From the NCBI RefSeq assembly GCF_016613415.1, contig NZ_JACWCT010000026.1:54430-118429 (forward strand): a stretch of DNA of 64,000 nt. The letters are read 5' to 3'. The notes under the pieces are model-generated. The model worked only from the letters and a program-made list of their open reading frames with translations, did not search any database and was not told where the DNA came from. The translations under genes were made by a program, and so were the position numbers. This document shows, piece by piece, positions 48,255 to 57,581 of this stretch (its first letter is position 1; the number at the start of each line of letters is the position of its first letter). Source of the stretch: Methylobacterium ajmalii. Its GTDB lineage: Bacteria > Pseudomonadota > Alphaproteobacteria > Rhizobiales > Beijerinckiaceae.

Positions 48255-50399
48255 ATGTACCACGCGATCGTCTTCCTGCCCCTGATCGGCTTTCTCATCG
48301 CCGGTCTGTTCGGGCGCCGCATCGGCCCGCGGGCCAGCGAGGTGGTGACCACCGGCATCCTCGTCTTCGTGGCGCTCCTGTCCTGGGTCGCCTTCTTCGA
48401 GGTGACCGGCGGGCACGGCCACGGCGCCACCAAGGTCCATGTCGCGACCTGGTTCACCGCCGGCGACCTCGTGGTCGACTGGGCGTTCCGGGCCGACGCG
48501 CTGACCGCGGTCATGCTGGTGGTGGTCAACAGCGTCTCGGCGCTCGTCCACCTCTACTCGATGGGCTACATGCACGAGGACCCGCACCGGCCGCGGTTCT
48601 TCGCCTACCTGTCGCTCTTCACCTTCGCCATGCTGATGCTGGTGACGTCGGACAACCTCGTCCAGATGTTCTTCGGCTGGGAGGGCGTCGGCCTCGCCTC
48701 GTACCTGCTGATCGGCTTCTGGTACGAGAAGCCCTCGGCCAACGCGGCCGCCATGAAGGCGTTCATCGTCAACCGCGTCGGCGATTTCGGGTTCTCGCTC
48801 GGCATCTTCCTCTGCTTCGTCCTGTTCGGCGCGATCTCGTACGATGCGATCTTCGCCAAGGTGCCGGAGCTCAAGGACGCGACCTTCCACCTGCTCGGCT
48901 ACGACTGGAACGCCCTGACCATCTGCTGCCTGCTGCTGTTCATGGGCGCGATGGGCAAGTCGGCGCAGTTCCTGCTGCACACCTGGCTGCCGGACGCGAT
49001 GGAGGGCCCGACCCCGGTCTCGGCGCTCATCCACGCCGCCACCATGGTGACCGCCGGCGTCTTCATGGTCGCCCGCCTGTCGCCGCTCTTCGACGCGGCG
49101 CCGAACGCGCTCATCGTCGTCACGGTGATCGGCGGCATCACGGCCTTCTTCGCCGCCACCGTCGGCCTGGTGCAGAACGACATCAAGCGGGTCATCGCCT
49201 ACTCGACCTGCTCGCAGCTCGGCTACATGTTCGTCGCCCTCGGCGTCGGCGCCTACGCGGCGGGCGTGTTCCACCTCTTCACCCACGCCTTCTTCAAGGC
49301 GCTGCTGTTCCTCGGCGCCGGCTCGGTCATCCATGCGATGCACCACGAGCAGGACATGCGGAACATGGGTGACCTGCGTCGCTACATCCCCTTCACCACC
49401 GCCATGATGGCGATCGGGACGCTCGCGCTGATCGGCTTCCCGTTCACCGCCGGCTTCTACTCGAAGGACGCCATCATCGAGGCGGCCTACGTCTCGACCC
49501 GGCCGGGCCACACCCTGGCCTTCCTGGCGACCGTCATCGCCGCCTTCATGACCTCGTTCTACTCCTGGCGCCTGTTCTTCCTGACCTTCGAGGGCCGGGC
49601 CCGCTGGCAGAACGCGCACGGCCACGGCCATGACGACCACCACGCCGACGCGCATCATGCGGTCGCGCATGCCCCGGTCGCGCATGCCCAACTCGCTCAC
49701 GCCTCGGCTCAGGCCGACGGCGCGCCGGGCCACCATGAGGGCGTCGCCCACGACGACAAGGGCCACGACGTCGAGCCGGCCTCGCACTCGGCGATCGAGC
49801 ACCACGATCACCACGCCCATACCCCGCACGAGAGCCCCAAGGTGATGACGATCCCGCTGGCGATCCTCGCCCTGGGAGCGCTCTTCGCCGGCCTGGTGTT
49901 CAAGAACCGCTTCATCGGCGAGGGCATGGACGAGTTCTGGAAGGGCGCGCTCGCGCACGGCCCCGACAACCACATCATGCACGACATCCACAACGCGCCG
50001 GCCTGGGTGCAGCACTCGCCCTTCGTGATGCTGGTGCTGGGCTTCCTGCTCGCCTTCTGGATGTACATCCGCCGGCCGGAGCTGCCGCACCAGCTGGCCC
50101 AGAACCAGCCGCTGCTGTACCGCTTCCTGCTCAACAAGTGGTACGTCGACGAGATCTACGACCGGCTGTTCGTCCGCCCGGCCAAGGGCTTCGGAGAGTT
50201 CCTGTGGAAGGTCGGCGACGGCCGGATCATCGACGGGATGGGCCCGAACGGCATCGCCGCCCGCGTCGTCGACGTCACCCGCGGGGTGGTCCGCCTGCAG
50301 ACCGGCTACGTCTACCACTACGCTTTCGTGATGCTGGTCGGCGTCGCGGCCCTGGTGAGCTGGTACCTCATCACCGGCGTCTCCGCGGCCACCCACTGA
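48255..50399 (+). CDS. nuoL: NADH-quinone oxidoreductase subunit L with histidine-rich loop
   Basis: A 714-aa antiporter-like, proton-pumping subunit at the distal end of complex I. The core proton-channel residues are in the expected blocks ([43 protein letters not shown] as separate segments). The lateral helix and last span follow at the C-terminus. Residues about 455-527 form a hydrophilic loop with 21 histidines in about 73 residues (HGHGHDDHH and HHDHHAH among them), absent from most NuoL proteins. The loop sits between the antiporter core and the C-terminal helices. Confidence 0.97.
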   Translation: MYHAIVFLPLIGFLIAGLFGRRIGPRASEVVTTGILVFVALLSWVAFFEVTGGHGHGATKVHVATWFTAGDLVVDWAFRADALTAVMLVVVNSVSALVHLYSMGYMHEDPHRPRFFAYLSLFTFAMLMLVTSDNLVQMFFGWEGVGLASYLLIGFWYEKPSANAAAMKAFIVNRVGDFGFSLGIFLCFVLFGAISYDAIFAKVPELKDATFHLLGYDWNALTICCLLLFMGAMGKSAQFLLHTWLPDAMEGPTPVSALIHAATMVTAGVFMVARLSPLFDAAPNALIVVTVIGGITAFFAATVGLVQNDIKRVIAYSTCSQLGYMFVALGVGAYAAGVFHLFTHAFFKALLFLGAGSVIHAMHHEQDMRNMGDLRRYIPFTTAMMAIGTLALIGFPFTAGFYSKDAIIEAAYVSTRPGHTLAFLATVIAAFMTSFYSWRLFFLTFEGRARWQNAHGHGHDDHHADAHHAVAHAPVAHAQLAHASAQADGAPGHHEGVAHDDKGHDVEPASHSAIEHHDHHAHTPHESPKVMTIPLAILALGALFAGLVFKNRFIGEGMDEFWKGALAHGPDNHIMHDIHNAPAWVQHSPFVMLVLGFLLAFWMYIRRPELPHQLAQNQPLLYRFLLNKWYVDEIYDRLFVRPAKGFGEFLWKVGDGRIIDGMGPNGIAARVVDVTRGVVRLQTGYVYHYAFVMLVGVAALVSWYLITGVSAATH

Positions 50400-50421
50400 C
50401 CTGACCGGAGAACAGAGACTC

Positions 50422-51942
50422 ATGCTCGGCCTCGGGATCCTCTCCGGCCTCCTCGTCCTGCCCCTCGTCGGCGCCGCGTTCATCCTGACGCTGCGCGGCG
50501 ACGAGGAGTCGGTCCGCCGCAACGCCCGCTGGGCGGCGCTCATCGCGACGCTCGCCACCTTCCTGCTCTCGCTCGTCGCCTGGGGGCGCTACGACACCGC
50601 GACCTCGCAGTTCCAGCTCGTCGAGACCCATGCCTGGCTGACCGACACGATCCGGTTCAAGCTCGGCGTCGACGGCTTCTCGATGCCGCTGGTACTGCTC
50701 ACCACCTTCCTGATGCCGTTCTGCGTCGGCGCCTCCTGGCTCTCGATCGAGCACCGGGTGAAGGAGTACTTCGTCGCGTTCCTGGTCCTCGAGACCACGA
50801 TGATCGGCGTGTTCTGCGCCCTCGACCTGGTGCTGTTCTACCTGTTCTTCGAGGCCGGCCTGATCCCGATGTTCCTGATCATCGGCATCTGGGGCGGCAA
50901 GCGCCGGATCTACGCATCGTTCAAGTTCTTCCTCTACACCCTGCTCGGCTCGGTGCTGATGCTGCTCGCCATCATGGCGATGTACTGGCAGGCCGGCACG
51001 ACCGACATCCCGACCCTGCTGCAGACCCGCTTCCCGGCGAACATGCAGATCTGGCTCTGGCTCGCCTTCTTCGCCTCCTTCGCGGTGAAGATGCCGATGT
51101 GGCCGGTCCATACCTGGCTCCCCGACGCCCACGTCGAGGCGCCGACCGCCGGCTCGGTGATCCTGGCGGGCATCCTCCTGAAGATGGGCGGCTACGGCTT
51201 CATCCGGGTCTCACTGCCGATGTTCCCGGACGCCTCCCATTACTTCGCCCCGATGGTCTACACGCTCTCGGTCGTGGCGATCATCTACACCTCGCTGGTC
51301 GCGCTGGTGCAGACGGACATCAAGAAGCTCATCGCCTACTCGTCGGTGGCGCATATGGGCTTCGTCACGCTCGGCCTGTTCACGCTCAACGAGCAGGGCA
51401 TCCAGGGCGCCCTGTTCCTGATGATCTCGCACGGCATCGTCTCGGGCGCGCTGTTCCTCTGCGTCGGCGTCATCTACGACCGGATGCACACCCGTGAGAT
51501 CTCGGCCTACGGCGGCCTGGTGAAGCGGATGCCGCTCTACGCGGTCGCCATGATGGTATTCACGATGGCCAATGTCGGCCTGCCGGGCACCTCGGGCTTC
51601 GTCGGCGAGTTCCTGGCCATGATGGGCGCCTTCCGGGCCAACCCGATGGTCTCGTTCTTCTCGGTCTTCGGCATCATCCTGTCGGCGGCCTACGCCCTGT
51701 GGCTGTTCGCCCGGGTGGTCTACGGCAAGCTCGAGAAGCCGAGCCTGCAGGGGATCACCGACCTCGACCGCCGCGAGATGCTAATCCTCGCCCCGCTCGT
51801 GGTGCTGACGATCTATTACGGCGTCCATCCCGGCCCGATCCTCGACGTCTTCGCGCCATCGACCGACGCGCTGATGCAGGGGATGCGCGCCGCCCTCTCC
51901 ACGACCCAGACCGCTGCCGCGGCTCTGCCGGTCCCGCACTGA
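50422..51942 (+). CDS. nuoM: NADH-quinone oxidoreductase subunit M
   Basis: A 506-aa antiporter-like proton-pumping subunit with about fourteen spans. [18 protein letters not shown] holds the essential glutamate, and [21 protein letters not shown] with [12 protein letters not shown] gives the broken-helix motif with its lysine. The gap to nuoL is 22 bases with a GGAGAA ribosome-binding site. Confidence 0.98.
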   Translation: MLGLGILSGLLVLPLVGAAFILTLRGDEESVRRNARWAALIATLATFLLSLVAWGRYDTATSQFQLVETHAWLTDTIRFKLGVDGFSMPLVLLTTFLMPFCVGASWLSIEHRVKEYFVAFLVLETTMIGVFCALDLVLFYLFFEAGLIPMFLIIGIWGGKRRIYASFKFFLYTLLGSVLMLLAIMAMYWQAGTTDIPTLLQTRFPANMQIWLWLAFFASFAVKMPMWPVHTWLPDAHVEAPTAGSVILAGILLKMGGYGFIRVSLPMFPDASHYFAPMVYTLSVVAIIYTSLVALVQTDIKKLIAYSSVAHMGFVTLGLFTLNEQGIQGALFLMISHGIVSGALFLCVGVIYDRMHTREISAYGGLVKRMPLYAVAMMVFTMANVGLPGTSGFVGEFLAMMGAFRANPMVSFFSVFGIILSAAYALWLFARVVYGKLEKPSLQGITDLDRREMLILAPLVVLTIYYGVHPGPILDVFAPSTDALMQGMRAALSTTQTAAAALPVPH

Positions 51943-51952
51943 GTTTTTCGCG

Positions 51953-53398
51953 ATGAACGCCGCTCAGATCGTCATGCCCGCCCTCGGGCCCGCCCTGCCG
52001 GAGCTGATCCTGTCGGTCGGCGTCCTGGTGCTGATCCTCTACGGGGCCTTCAAGGGCGAGCGCTCCACCGAGGGCGTCAGCGTCGGGGCCCTGATCATCC
52101 TGATCCTCGCGCTGTTCGCGGTGGTCAGCCAACCCTTCGGCGCCAAGGTCACCACCTTCAACGGCTCCTTCATCGTGGACGGGTTCGCCCGTTTCATGAA
52201 GGCGTTGACCCTGATCGGGTCGGCTGCCGCGATCCTGCTCGCGAAGGAGCATTTCGAGCGCGAGCGCATCGCCCGGTTCGAGTACCCGATCCTGATCGTC
52301 CTCGCGACGATCGGCATGATGGTCATGGCCTCGGCCAACGACCTGATCGCGCTCTACATGGGCCTCGAGCTGCAGAGCCTGGCGGCCTACGTCATCGCCT
52401 CGTTCCACCGCGACGACGTGCGCTCGACCGAGGCCGGCCTGAAGTACTTCGTGCTCGGCGCCCTCTCGTCCGGCATGCTCCTCTACGGGGCCTCGCTGGT
52501 CTACGGTTTCACCGGCACCGTCTCGTTCCCGCACATCGTCACCGCCTTGCGCGAGGGCTCGGGGATCGGCGTGGTGCTCGGCGTGGTGTTCGTCGCCGCC
52601 GGCGTGTCGTTCAAGCTCGCCGCCGTGCCGTTCCACATGTGGACGCCGGACGTCTACGAGGGCGCGCCGACCCCGGTCACCGCCTTCTTCGCCTCGGCCC
52701 CCAAGATGGCCGCGATGGCGATGGCGGTGCGCGTCTTCATCGGCGCCTTCCCGGTCATTACGCCGGAATGGCAGCAGATCATCGTGTTCGTGTCGATCGC
52801 CTCGATGGCGCTCGGCTCCTTCGCGGCGATCGGCCAGCGCAGCCTCAAGCGCCTGATGGCGTATTCCTCGATCGCCAATGTCGGCTACGCCCTCATCGGG
52901 CTCGCCGCCGGCACGGAGGAGGGCGTGCGCGGCGTCGTGATCTACATGGCGATCTACCTCGCCATGACGCTCGGCGCCTTCGCGGTGATCCTGTCGCTGC
53001 GCCGCGGCCGCCAGATGTACGAGACCATCGACGACCTGTCGGGCCTGTCGCGCACCCACCCGCTGGTCGCGTTCCTGCTCGCCATGATGATGTTCTCGCT
53101 CGCCGGCATCCCGCCGCTCGCCGGGTTCTTCGCGAAGTTCTACGTCTTCGCGGCGGCCATCAAGGCGAACCTGGTGCTGCTGTCGGTGATCGGCGTGGTG
53201 ACGAGCGTGGTCGGCGCCTACTACTACCTGCGCCTCGTCAAGGTGATGTACTTCGACGAGCCGGCCGGCGCCTACGCACCGATGGGCCCGGGCCTGCGCA
53301 TCGTGCTCGGCCTGTCGAGCGTCGTCGTGCTGCTGTTCTGGCTCGTGCCGGCGCCGCTGGTCGGTTTGGCCGGAGCCGCCGCCAAGTCGCTGTTCTAG
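51953..53398 (+). CDS. nuoN: NADH-quinone oxidoreductase subunit N
   Basis: A 481-aa antiporter-like subunit that closes the operon. LYMGLELQSLAAYV carries the family glutamate, and AAVPFHMWTPDVYEGAPTP and AYSSIANVGYALIGLA are the other signatures. The gap to nuoM is 10 bases. birA begins 4 bases after its stop, so transcription probably continues into the biotin ligase gene. Confidence 0.98.
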   Translation: MNAAQIVMPALGPALPELILSVGVLVLILYGAFKGERSTEGVSVGALIILILALFAVVSQPFGAKVTTFNGSFIVDGFARFMKALTLIGSAAAILLAKEHFERERIARFEYPILIVLATIGMMVMASANDLIALYMGLELQSLAAYVIASFHRDDVRSTEAGLKYFVLGALSSGMLLYGASLVYGFTGTVSFPHIVTALREGSGIGVVLGVVFVAAGVSFKLAAVPFHMWTPDVYEGAPTPVTAFFASAPKMAAMAMAVRVFIGAFPVITPEWQQIIVFVSIASMALGSFAAIGQRSLKRLMAYSSIANVGYALIGLAAGTEEGVRGVVIYMAIYLAMTLGAFAVILSLRRGRQMYETIDDLSGLSRTHPLVAFLLAMMMFSLAGIPPLAGFFAKFYVFAAAIKANLVLLSVIGVVTSVVGAYYYLRLVKVMYFDEPAGAYAPMGPGLRIVLGLSSVVVLLFWLVPAPLVGLAGAAAKSLF

Positions 53399-53402
53399 CC
53401 GC

Positions 53403-54203
53403 ATGACCTTCGTGCTCGACCCCGCGGCGACGGCCGCGGGATACCGCCTCGAGGTCCATGACAGCCTCGGCTCGACGAGCACGCAGGCCCTCGCCCGCGC
53501 CCGCGCTGGCGAGACCGGCCCGCTCTGGGTGGTGACGCGGGAGCAGACCGGAGGCCGCGGCCGGCGCGGCAAGGGCTGGAGCTGGATCCCCGGCAACCAT
53601 GCCGCCAGCCTGCTCTGGCCGGTGCCGGCGGGTCTCGCCCCCGACCGGGTCGCGACGCTCGGCTTCGTCGCAGGCGTCGCGGTCGAGCGGGCGTTGCGCC
53701 GGGCCTGCGGGCCTGGCATGCACGGACGCCGCCCGGATTTCCGGCTGAAATGGCCGAACGACGTGCTGCTCGACGGCGCCAAGCTCGTCGGCATCCTCCT
53801 CGAGATGGAGACCCTGCCGGACCGCCGCGCGGTGGTGACGGTCGGAATAGGGATCAACGTCGCGGGGGCGCCCGACGGGCTGCCCTATCCGGCGACCTCT
53901 CTCGCCGCGGCGGGGTACGCGGTCGATGCCCCGGGCCTGTTCCGGCTCCTCAGCGCCGCCTGGGTCGAAGCCGAGCGCCTCTGGGACGAGGGAAAGGGCT
54001 TTTCCCGCATCCGTGAGGCCTGGCTCGCGGCGGCGGCGGGCCTCGGCGGACCGGTCAACGTCCACGCCGGCGGGCGCAGCGTAGCGGGAATCTTCGAGAC
54101 GATCGACGAGGGCGGACGCCTGGTCGTGCGCCTGGAGGAAGGCGGCCACCTCGCGGTCTCGGCCGGCGAGGTGCATTTCGGGACGGCCGCCACGGCGGCG
54201 TGA
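53403..54203 (+). CDS. birA: Biotin--[acetyl-CoA-carboxylase] ligase BirA (no DNA-binding domain)
   Basis: A 266-aa enzyme that attaches biotin to the biotin carboxyl carrier protein. The biotinoyl-AMP-binding loop GRGRRGKGW is at residues 51-59, followed by FRLKWPNDVLLDGAKLVGIL and the C-terminal domain. It lacks the N-terminal helix-turn-helix of E. coli BirA, so it should not be a repressor. It starts 4 bases after nuoN, the standard Rhizobiales arrangement. The following 197 bases (54204-54400) hold a GCGGCCG/CGGCCGC hairpin and nothing coding. Confidence 0.95.
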   Translation: MTFVLDPAATAAGYRLEVHDSLGSTSTQALARARAGETGPLWVVTREQTGGRGRRGKGWSWIPGNHAASLLWPVPAGLAPDRVATLGFVAGVAVERALRRACGPGMHGRRPDFRLKWPNDVLLDGAKLVGILLEMETLPDRRAVVTVGIGINVAGAPDGLPYPATSLAAAGYAVDAPGLFRLLSAAWVEAERLWDEGKGFSRIREAWLAAAAGLGGPVNVHAGGRSVAGIFETIDEGGRLVVRLEEGGHLAVSAGEVHFGTAATAA

Positions 54204-54400
54204 CGCGGGGGGAGGCGGCACGGCGCCGGGATGGCGACGGCGGCTCCCCCGACAGATCGGGTTTTCACGGCGGGGCGCCCCTGGCGCCGCCGCCGCGCGG
54301 CCGTTTCCGGCCGCAAAGGGACATGACGGCGCCGTGACCGTGACGGCAGACGAGGCCGTTCCTCGAGTGTGACCGCGACGGCGGTCCGTGCAGTGATGGT

Positions 54401-56080
54401 ATGGGAATGTCGAACAAGGGAGATGAGCTGATCTTCGTGCCCCTCGGTGGGGTGGGCGAGATCGGCATGAATGCGGGCCTGTACGGCTTCGGCCCGCCCA
54501 AGGCGCGCAAGTGGATCATGGTCGACCTCGGCATGGGGTTCGCCAGCGAGGAGCACCTGCCGGGCGTCGACCTGATGTACCCGGACCTGAGCTTCGCCGA
54601 GGAGCACCGCAAGGACATCCTCGGCATCCTGATCACCCACGGGCACGAGGACCATATCGGCGCCATCGGCGAGATGTGGCCCAAGCTCAAGGTGCCGATC
54701 TACGCCACCCGCTTCACCAAGAACCTGATCGAGGCCCGCCGCCTCGGCGAGCCGGGCGCGCCCAAGGTCGACATGCGCGAGGTGCCGGCGGACGGCCGCC
54801 TCGAGCTCGGCCCGTTCTCGATCGAGTACGTGCCGGTCGCCCACTCGATCCCGGAGGCCAACGCGCTGGCCATCCGCACCCCGCTCGGCATGGTGCTGCA
54901 TACCGGCGACTGGAAGCTCGACGACACGCCGGTCGCCGGCAACTCGACCTCCGAGGAGACCTTCACGCGGCTCGGCGAGGAGGGCGTGCTGGCCCTGGTC
55001 TGCGATTCGACCAACGTCACGCGCGAGGGCCGCTCGCCGAGCGAGTCCGAGGTCGCCGAGCATCTCGCCGAGCTGATCCGCAACTCCCCGCACCGGGTCG
55101 CGGTCACGACCTTCGCGTCGAACGTCGCCCGCATGCGCGCCGTCTGCCTCGCCGCGCAGGCCTGCGGCCGCGACGTGGTGGCGGTCGGTCGCGCCATGGA
55201 CCGGGTGATCGACGTCGCGCGCGAGTGCGGCTACCTCGACGGCCTGCCGGAGATCCGCGGCGCCGAGGCCTACGGCTACCTGCCGCGCGAGAAGGTGGTG
55301 GCGCTCCTCACCGGTTCGCAGGGCGAGGCGCGGGCGGCGCTCGCCCGCGTGTCGCGCGACGAGCATCCGGAGATCGCGCTCGCGGCCGGCGACCGGGTGA
55401 TCTTCTCCTCGCGGGCGATCCCCGGCAACGAGCGCGCGGTCGGCGCGATCATCAACGACCTGATCGAGGCCGGCATCGAGGTCATCACCGACCGCACCGA
55501 GCTCGTCCACGTCTCCGGCCACCCGCGCCGGGACGAGATGGCGGCGATGTACCGCTGGACCAAGCCGCGGATCGCCGTGCCGGTGCACGGCGAGGCGCTG
55601 CATCTCGCCGAGCACGCCACCTTCGCCCGCAAGCAGGGCGTCGACAAGGTGATGAAGGCCCGCAACGGCACTCTCATCCGCCTCGCGCCGGGCGAGCCGG
55701 AGATCGTCACCAAGGTGAAGAGCGGCCGGGTCTACAAGGACGGCAACGTCCTGGTCGATGCCAACGACCGGGCCATCCCCGAGCGGCGCAAGCTCGCCTT
55801 CACGGGCATCGTCTCGGTGGCCGTCGCGCTCGACCGAAACGGCGAGATCAAGGGCGAGCCCTCGATCGACCTGATGGGCCTGCCGAGCTACGGCCGCAAG
55901 GGCGAGGTCATCATCGACGTCGTCGGCGACGCGGTGGAGCGGACGCTCAACGGCCTGTCGCGGGTCAAGCGCCGCGATTCCGAGGCGGTGGAAAATGCCG
56001 TCGACCGGGCGATCCGCTCGGCGGTCAACGAGGTGTGGGGCAAGAAGCCCGCCTGCCACGTGATGGTCGTCGAGGTGTGA
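54401..56080 (+). CDS. rnj: Ribonuclease J
   Basis: A 559-aa metallo-beta-lactamase/beta-CASP RNase with 5'-3' exo- and endonuclease activity in RNA maturation. The metal motif HGHEDH spans His80-His85, with further histidines in VPVAHSIPEANA and VHVSGHPRRDEM, and the beta-CASP inserted domain is present. A C-terminal RNase J-type domain completes it. The ATG at 54401 is used; the ATG at 54407 two codons later is equally likely. Rhizobiales place rnj after birA, as here. Confidence 0.96.
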   Translation: MGMSNKGDELIFVPLGGVGEIGMNAGLYGFGPPKARKWIMVDLGMGFASEEHLPGVDLMYPDLSFAEEHRKDILGILITHGHEDHIGAIGEMWPKLKVPIYATRFTKNLIEARRLGEPGAPKVDMREVPADGRLELGPFSIEYVPVAHSIPEANALAIRTPLGMVLHTGDWKLDDTPVAGNSTSEETFTRLGEEGVLALVCDSTNVTREGRSPSESEVAEHLAELIRNSPHRVAVTTFASNVARMRAVCLAAQACGRDVVAVGRAMDRVIDVARECGYLDGLPEIRGAEAYGYLPREKVVALLTGSQGEARAALARVSRDEHPEIALAAGDRVIFSSRAIPGNERAVGAIINDLIEAGIEVITDRTELVHVSGHPRRDEMAAMYRWTKPRIAVPVHGEALHLAEHATFARKQGVDKVMKARNGTLIRLAPGEPEIVTKVKSGRVYKDGNVLVDANDRAIPERRKLAFTGIVSVAVALDRNGEIKGEPSIDLMGLPSYGRKGEVIIDVVGDAVERTLNGLSRVKRRDSEAVENAVDRAIRSAVNEVWGKKPACHVMVVEV

Positions 56081-56126
56081 GGGCCGGGGGGCGTCGTTCA
56101 CGGACGCTCCCGATCGAGGGGCCGAA

Positions 56127-56261
56127 CCCTCCCCCTCTGCGGGGGAGGGTGGACCCTGCGTTGGCAGGGGCCCGGCCGGGATAACGTCCCGCGAGAGGGG
56201 CGGCAGCGTCCCCTTTCCCGGTTCGCTGCGCCCGCCCTCCTCCCCCGCAGAGGGGGGAGGG
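56127..56261. repeat. 135-bp inverted-repeat element with CCCTCCCCCTCTGCGGGGGAGGG-type arms
   Basis: Left arm 56127-56152 and right arm 56232-56261 are near-perfect inverse copies, each itself palindromic around CTGCGGGGGAGG. The centre is GC-rich and unpaired. I recognise this arm type as abundant in Methylobacterium and Bradyrhizobium intergenic DNA. It fills most of the rnj-mce gap (56081-56343). Confidence 0.85.
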
Positions 56262-56343
56262 CTCAGCGCGCGTCCTGAAGTACCCTCTTGGACGCTGACC
56301 TCGTAACGACAAACGTCCCGAAGGGACCACGGAGGAACACCCC

Positions 56344-56748
56344 ATGATCGGCCGGCTCAACCACGTCGCCATCGCGGTGAAGGATCTCGCGGCCGCCGCC
56401 GCCGTGTACCGCGACACCCTCGGCGCGACCCTGTCGGAGGCGCTGCCGCAGCCCGAGCACGGCGTGACGGTGATCTTCGTGGAGCTGCCCAACAGCAAGA
56501 TCGAGCTGCTGGAGCCGCTGGGTGCGGACTCGCCGATCAACGCCTTCCTGGAGCGCAACCCGGGCGGCGGCATCCATCACGTCTGCTACGAGGTCGACGA
56601 CATCCTGGCCGCGCGCGACCGGATGAAGGCGCAGGGCGCCCGCATCCTCGGCTCGGGCGAGCCGAAGATCGGCGCCCACGGCAAGCCGGTGCTGTTCATG
56701 CACCCGAAGGACTTTCTCGGCACGCTCGTCGAGCTGGAGCAGGCCTGA
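56344..56748 (+). CDS. mce: Methylmalonyl-CoA epimerase
   Basis: A 134-aa VOC-superfamily enzyme that interconverts (2R)- and (2S)-methylmalonyl-CoA. LNHVAIAVKDLAAA opens the first beta-alpha-beta-beta-beta unit with metal ligand His7, and GGGIHHVCYEVDDI opens the second with its histidine. The length is standard. In Methylobacterium this step belongs to the ethylmalonyl-CoA cycle, in which meaB (21628) also takes part. The next gene starts 2 bases after its stop. Confidence 0.93.
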   Translation: MIGRLNHVAIAVKDLAAAAAVYRDTLGATLSEALPQPEHGVTVIFVELPNSKIELLEPLGADSPINAFLERNPGGGIHHVCYEVDDILAARDRMKAQGARILGSGEPKIGAHGKPVLFMHPKDFLGTLVELEQA

Positions 56749-56750
56749 CC

Positions 56751-57086
56751 TTGTTCTCCGCCCTTCTCGATCGTGCCACCACCTCGATCCCCCGCACCCT
56801 CGCGGCGTGCATCCTGATGATGCTGCCGATGCTCGCCCTGGCGGTCTGGGGCTTCCGCCTCAGCGGCTTCGGGGCGGGGGCGCTCTACTTCGTGGTCTGG
56901 TGGACGATGCTCTTCTCGGTGCTGCCGTTCCGGGCTGCGCCCGACGGCACCGAGGTCGTGGTGCCGGGCCAGGATCTCGGCGCGCCGCACAGGCCGCAGA
57001 TGCGCCGCAAGGCGGTGTGGACCACGCTGGTCGCCGATGTGGTCTTCCTCGTCGCCGTCGCGGCGTTTCCTCTCGCCGGGTTGTAG
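56751..57086 (+). CDS. DUF1467 family membrane protein
   Basis: A 111-aa protein with two N-terminal spans (about residues 15-37 and 42-62) and a third near the C-terminus (about 90-108), and a loop containing FSVLPFRAAPDG. The pattern matches DUF1467, which in Rhizobiales sits between mce and proS. The start is a TTG at 56751, two bases after the mce stop, with a GGAG ribosome-binding site inside mce. Function is unknown. Confidence 0.85.
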   Translation: MFSALLDRATTSIPRTLAACILMMLPMLALAVWGFRLSGFGAGALYFVVWWTMLFSVLPFRAAPDGTEVVVPGQDLGAPHRPQMRRKAVWTTLVADVVFLVAVAAFPLAGL

Positions 57087-57154
57087 CAGAGCTGCGGCGT
57101 CCACCGCCGCGGCCTCCCGGATGATCCGACTTTGACTGATGATCGAAGCACAAA

Positions 57155-57183
57155 ATAAAAAAGCAAGGCTCGGAAGCCTTGCT
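57155..57183 (-). terminator. Strong Rho-independent terminator on the minus strand
   Basis: A perfect 9-bp stem (AGCAAGGCT/AGCCTTGCT, 57162-57170 with 57175-57183, 4-base loop) is followed on the minus strand by TTTTTTATTTTG. It implies a short minus-strand transcript coming from about 57340 or above. It could also act weakly on plus-strand transcription from DUF1467. Confidence 0.85.
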
Positions 57184-57250
57184 TGATAGCTTTCTGAATG
57201 TTTTCGCCAGTCCGTATTCTATTATTCACCCCGTTGGGTGTTGAGGCTGG

Positions 57251-57340
57251 CTATTCCTCCCGAGACTCGGACCTTGCGCGGCGCCGTTCGGCCTGCCTGC
57301 GCATCATCGCGATGCCGCTTATAGGAACAAGAATTCGCAT
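57251..57340 (-). CDS. Candidate 29-residue basic small protein
   Basis: The ATG at 57340 is preceded on the minus strand by AGGTGACA, a good ribosome-binding site at normal spacing. The product starts MRILVPISGIAMM (hydrophobic) and turns strongly basic (RRQAERRRARSE). A strong terminator lies 68 bases after the stop. Together these make a compact transcription unit. No homologue is recognised, and it might instead be a small RNA. Confidence 0.4.
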   Translation of the reverse strand: MRILVPISGIAMMRRQAERRRARSESREE

Positions 57341-57343
57341 TGT

Positions 57344-57376
57344 CACCTGCTTTCGAGCAGGGTGATGCGTTTTTTT
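57344..57376 (+). terminator. Possible plus-strand terminator before proS
   Basis: CACCTGC (57344-57350) pairs with GCAGGGTG (57357-57364, one bulged G), and seven T residues follow at 57370-57376 after a 5-base spacer. It could end transcripts from mce-DUF1467, though the spacing from the stem is longer than ideal. Confidence 0.35.
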
Positions 57377-57581
57377 GCATGGCAACCGCATTTTTCTCCT
57401 CTGCCCCGCGTTCGGTGCGGGGAGAGCCGCGACCGGACCAAGGGCCCGGGCTTGCGCCGCGCGTTTCATGTTTTGCGAACGGGGCCGGAAGCGTGCAAAA
57501 GAGCGGTCCCCGGGGATCAACCCGCCCCGGCGGCGCCGTTGCGCCCCCGCGAAGCCACTGCCTGCCACGCCAAGGTCCACC

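Noticed and set aside
54285..54320. GCGGCCG hairpin between birA and rnj as a terminator
   Set aside because: It is followed by AAAGGG rather than a U-run and lies in a generally GC-rich gap.
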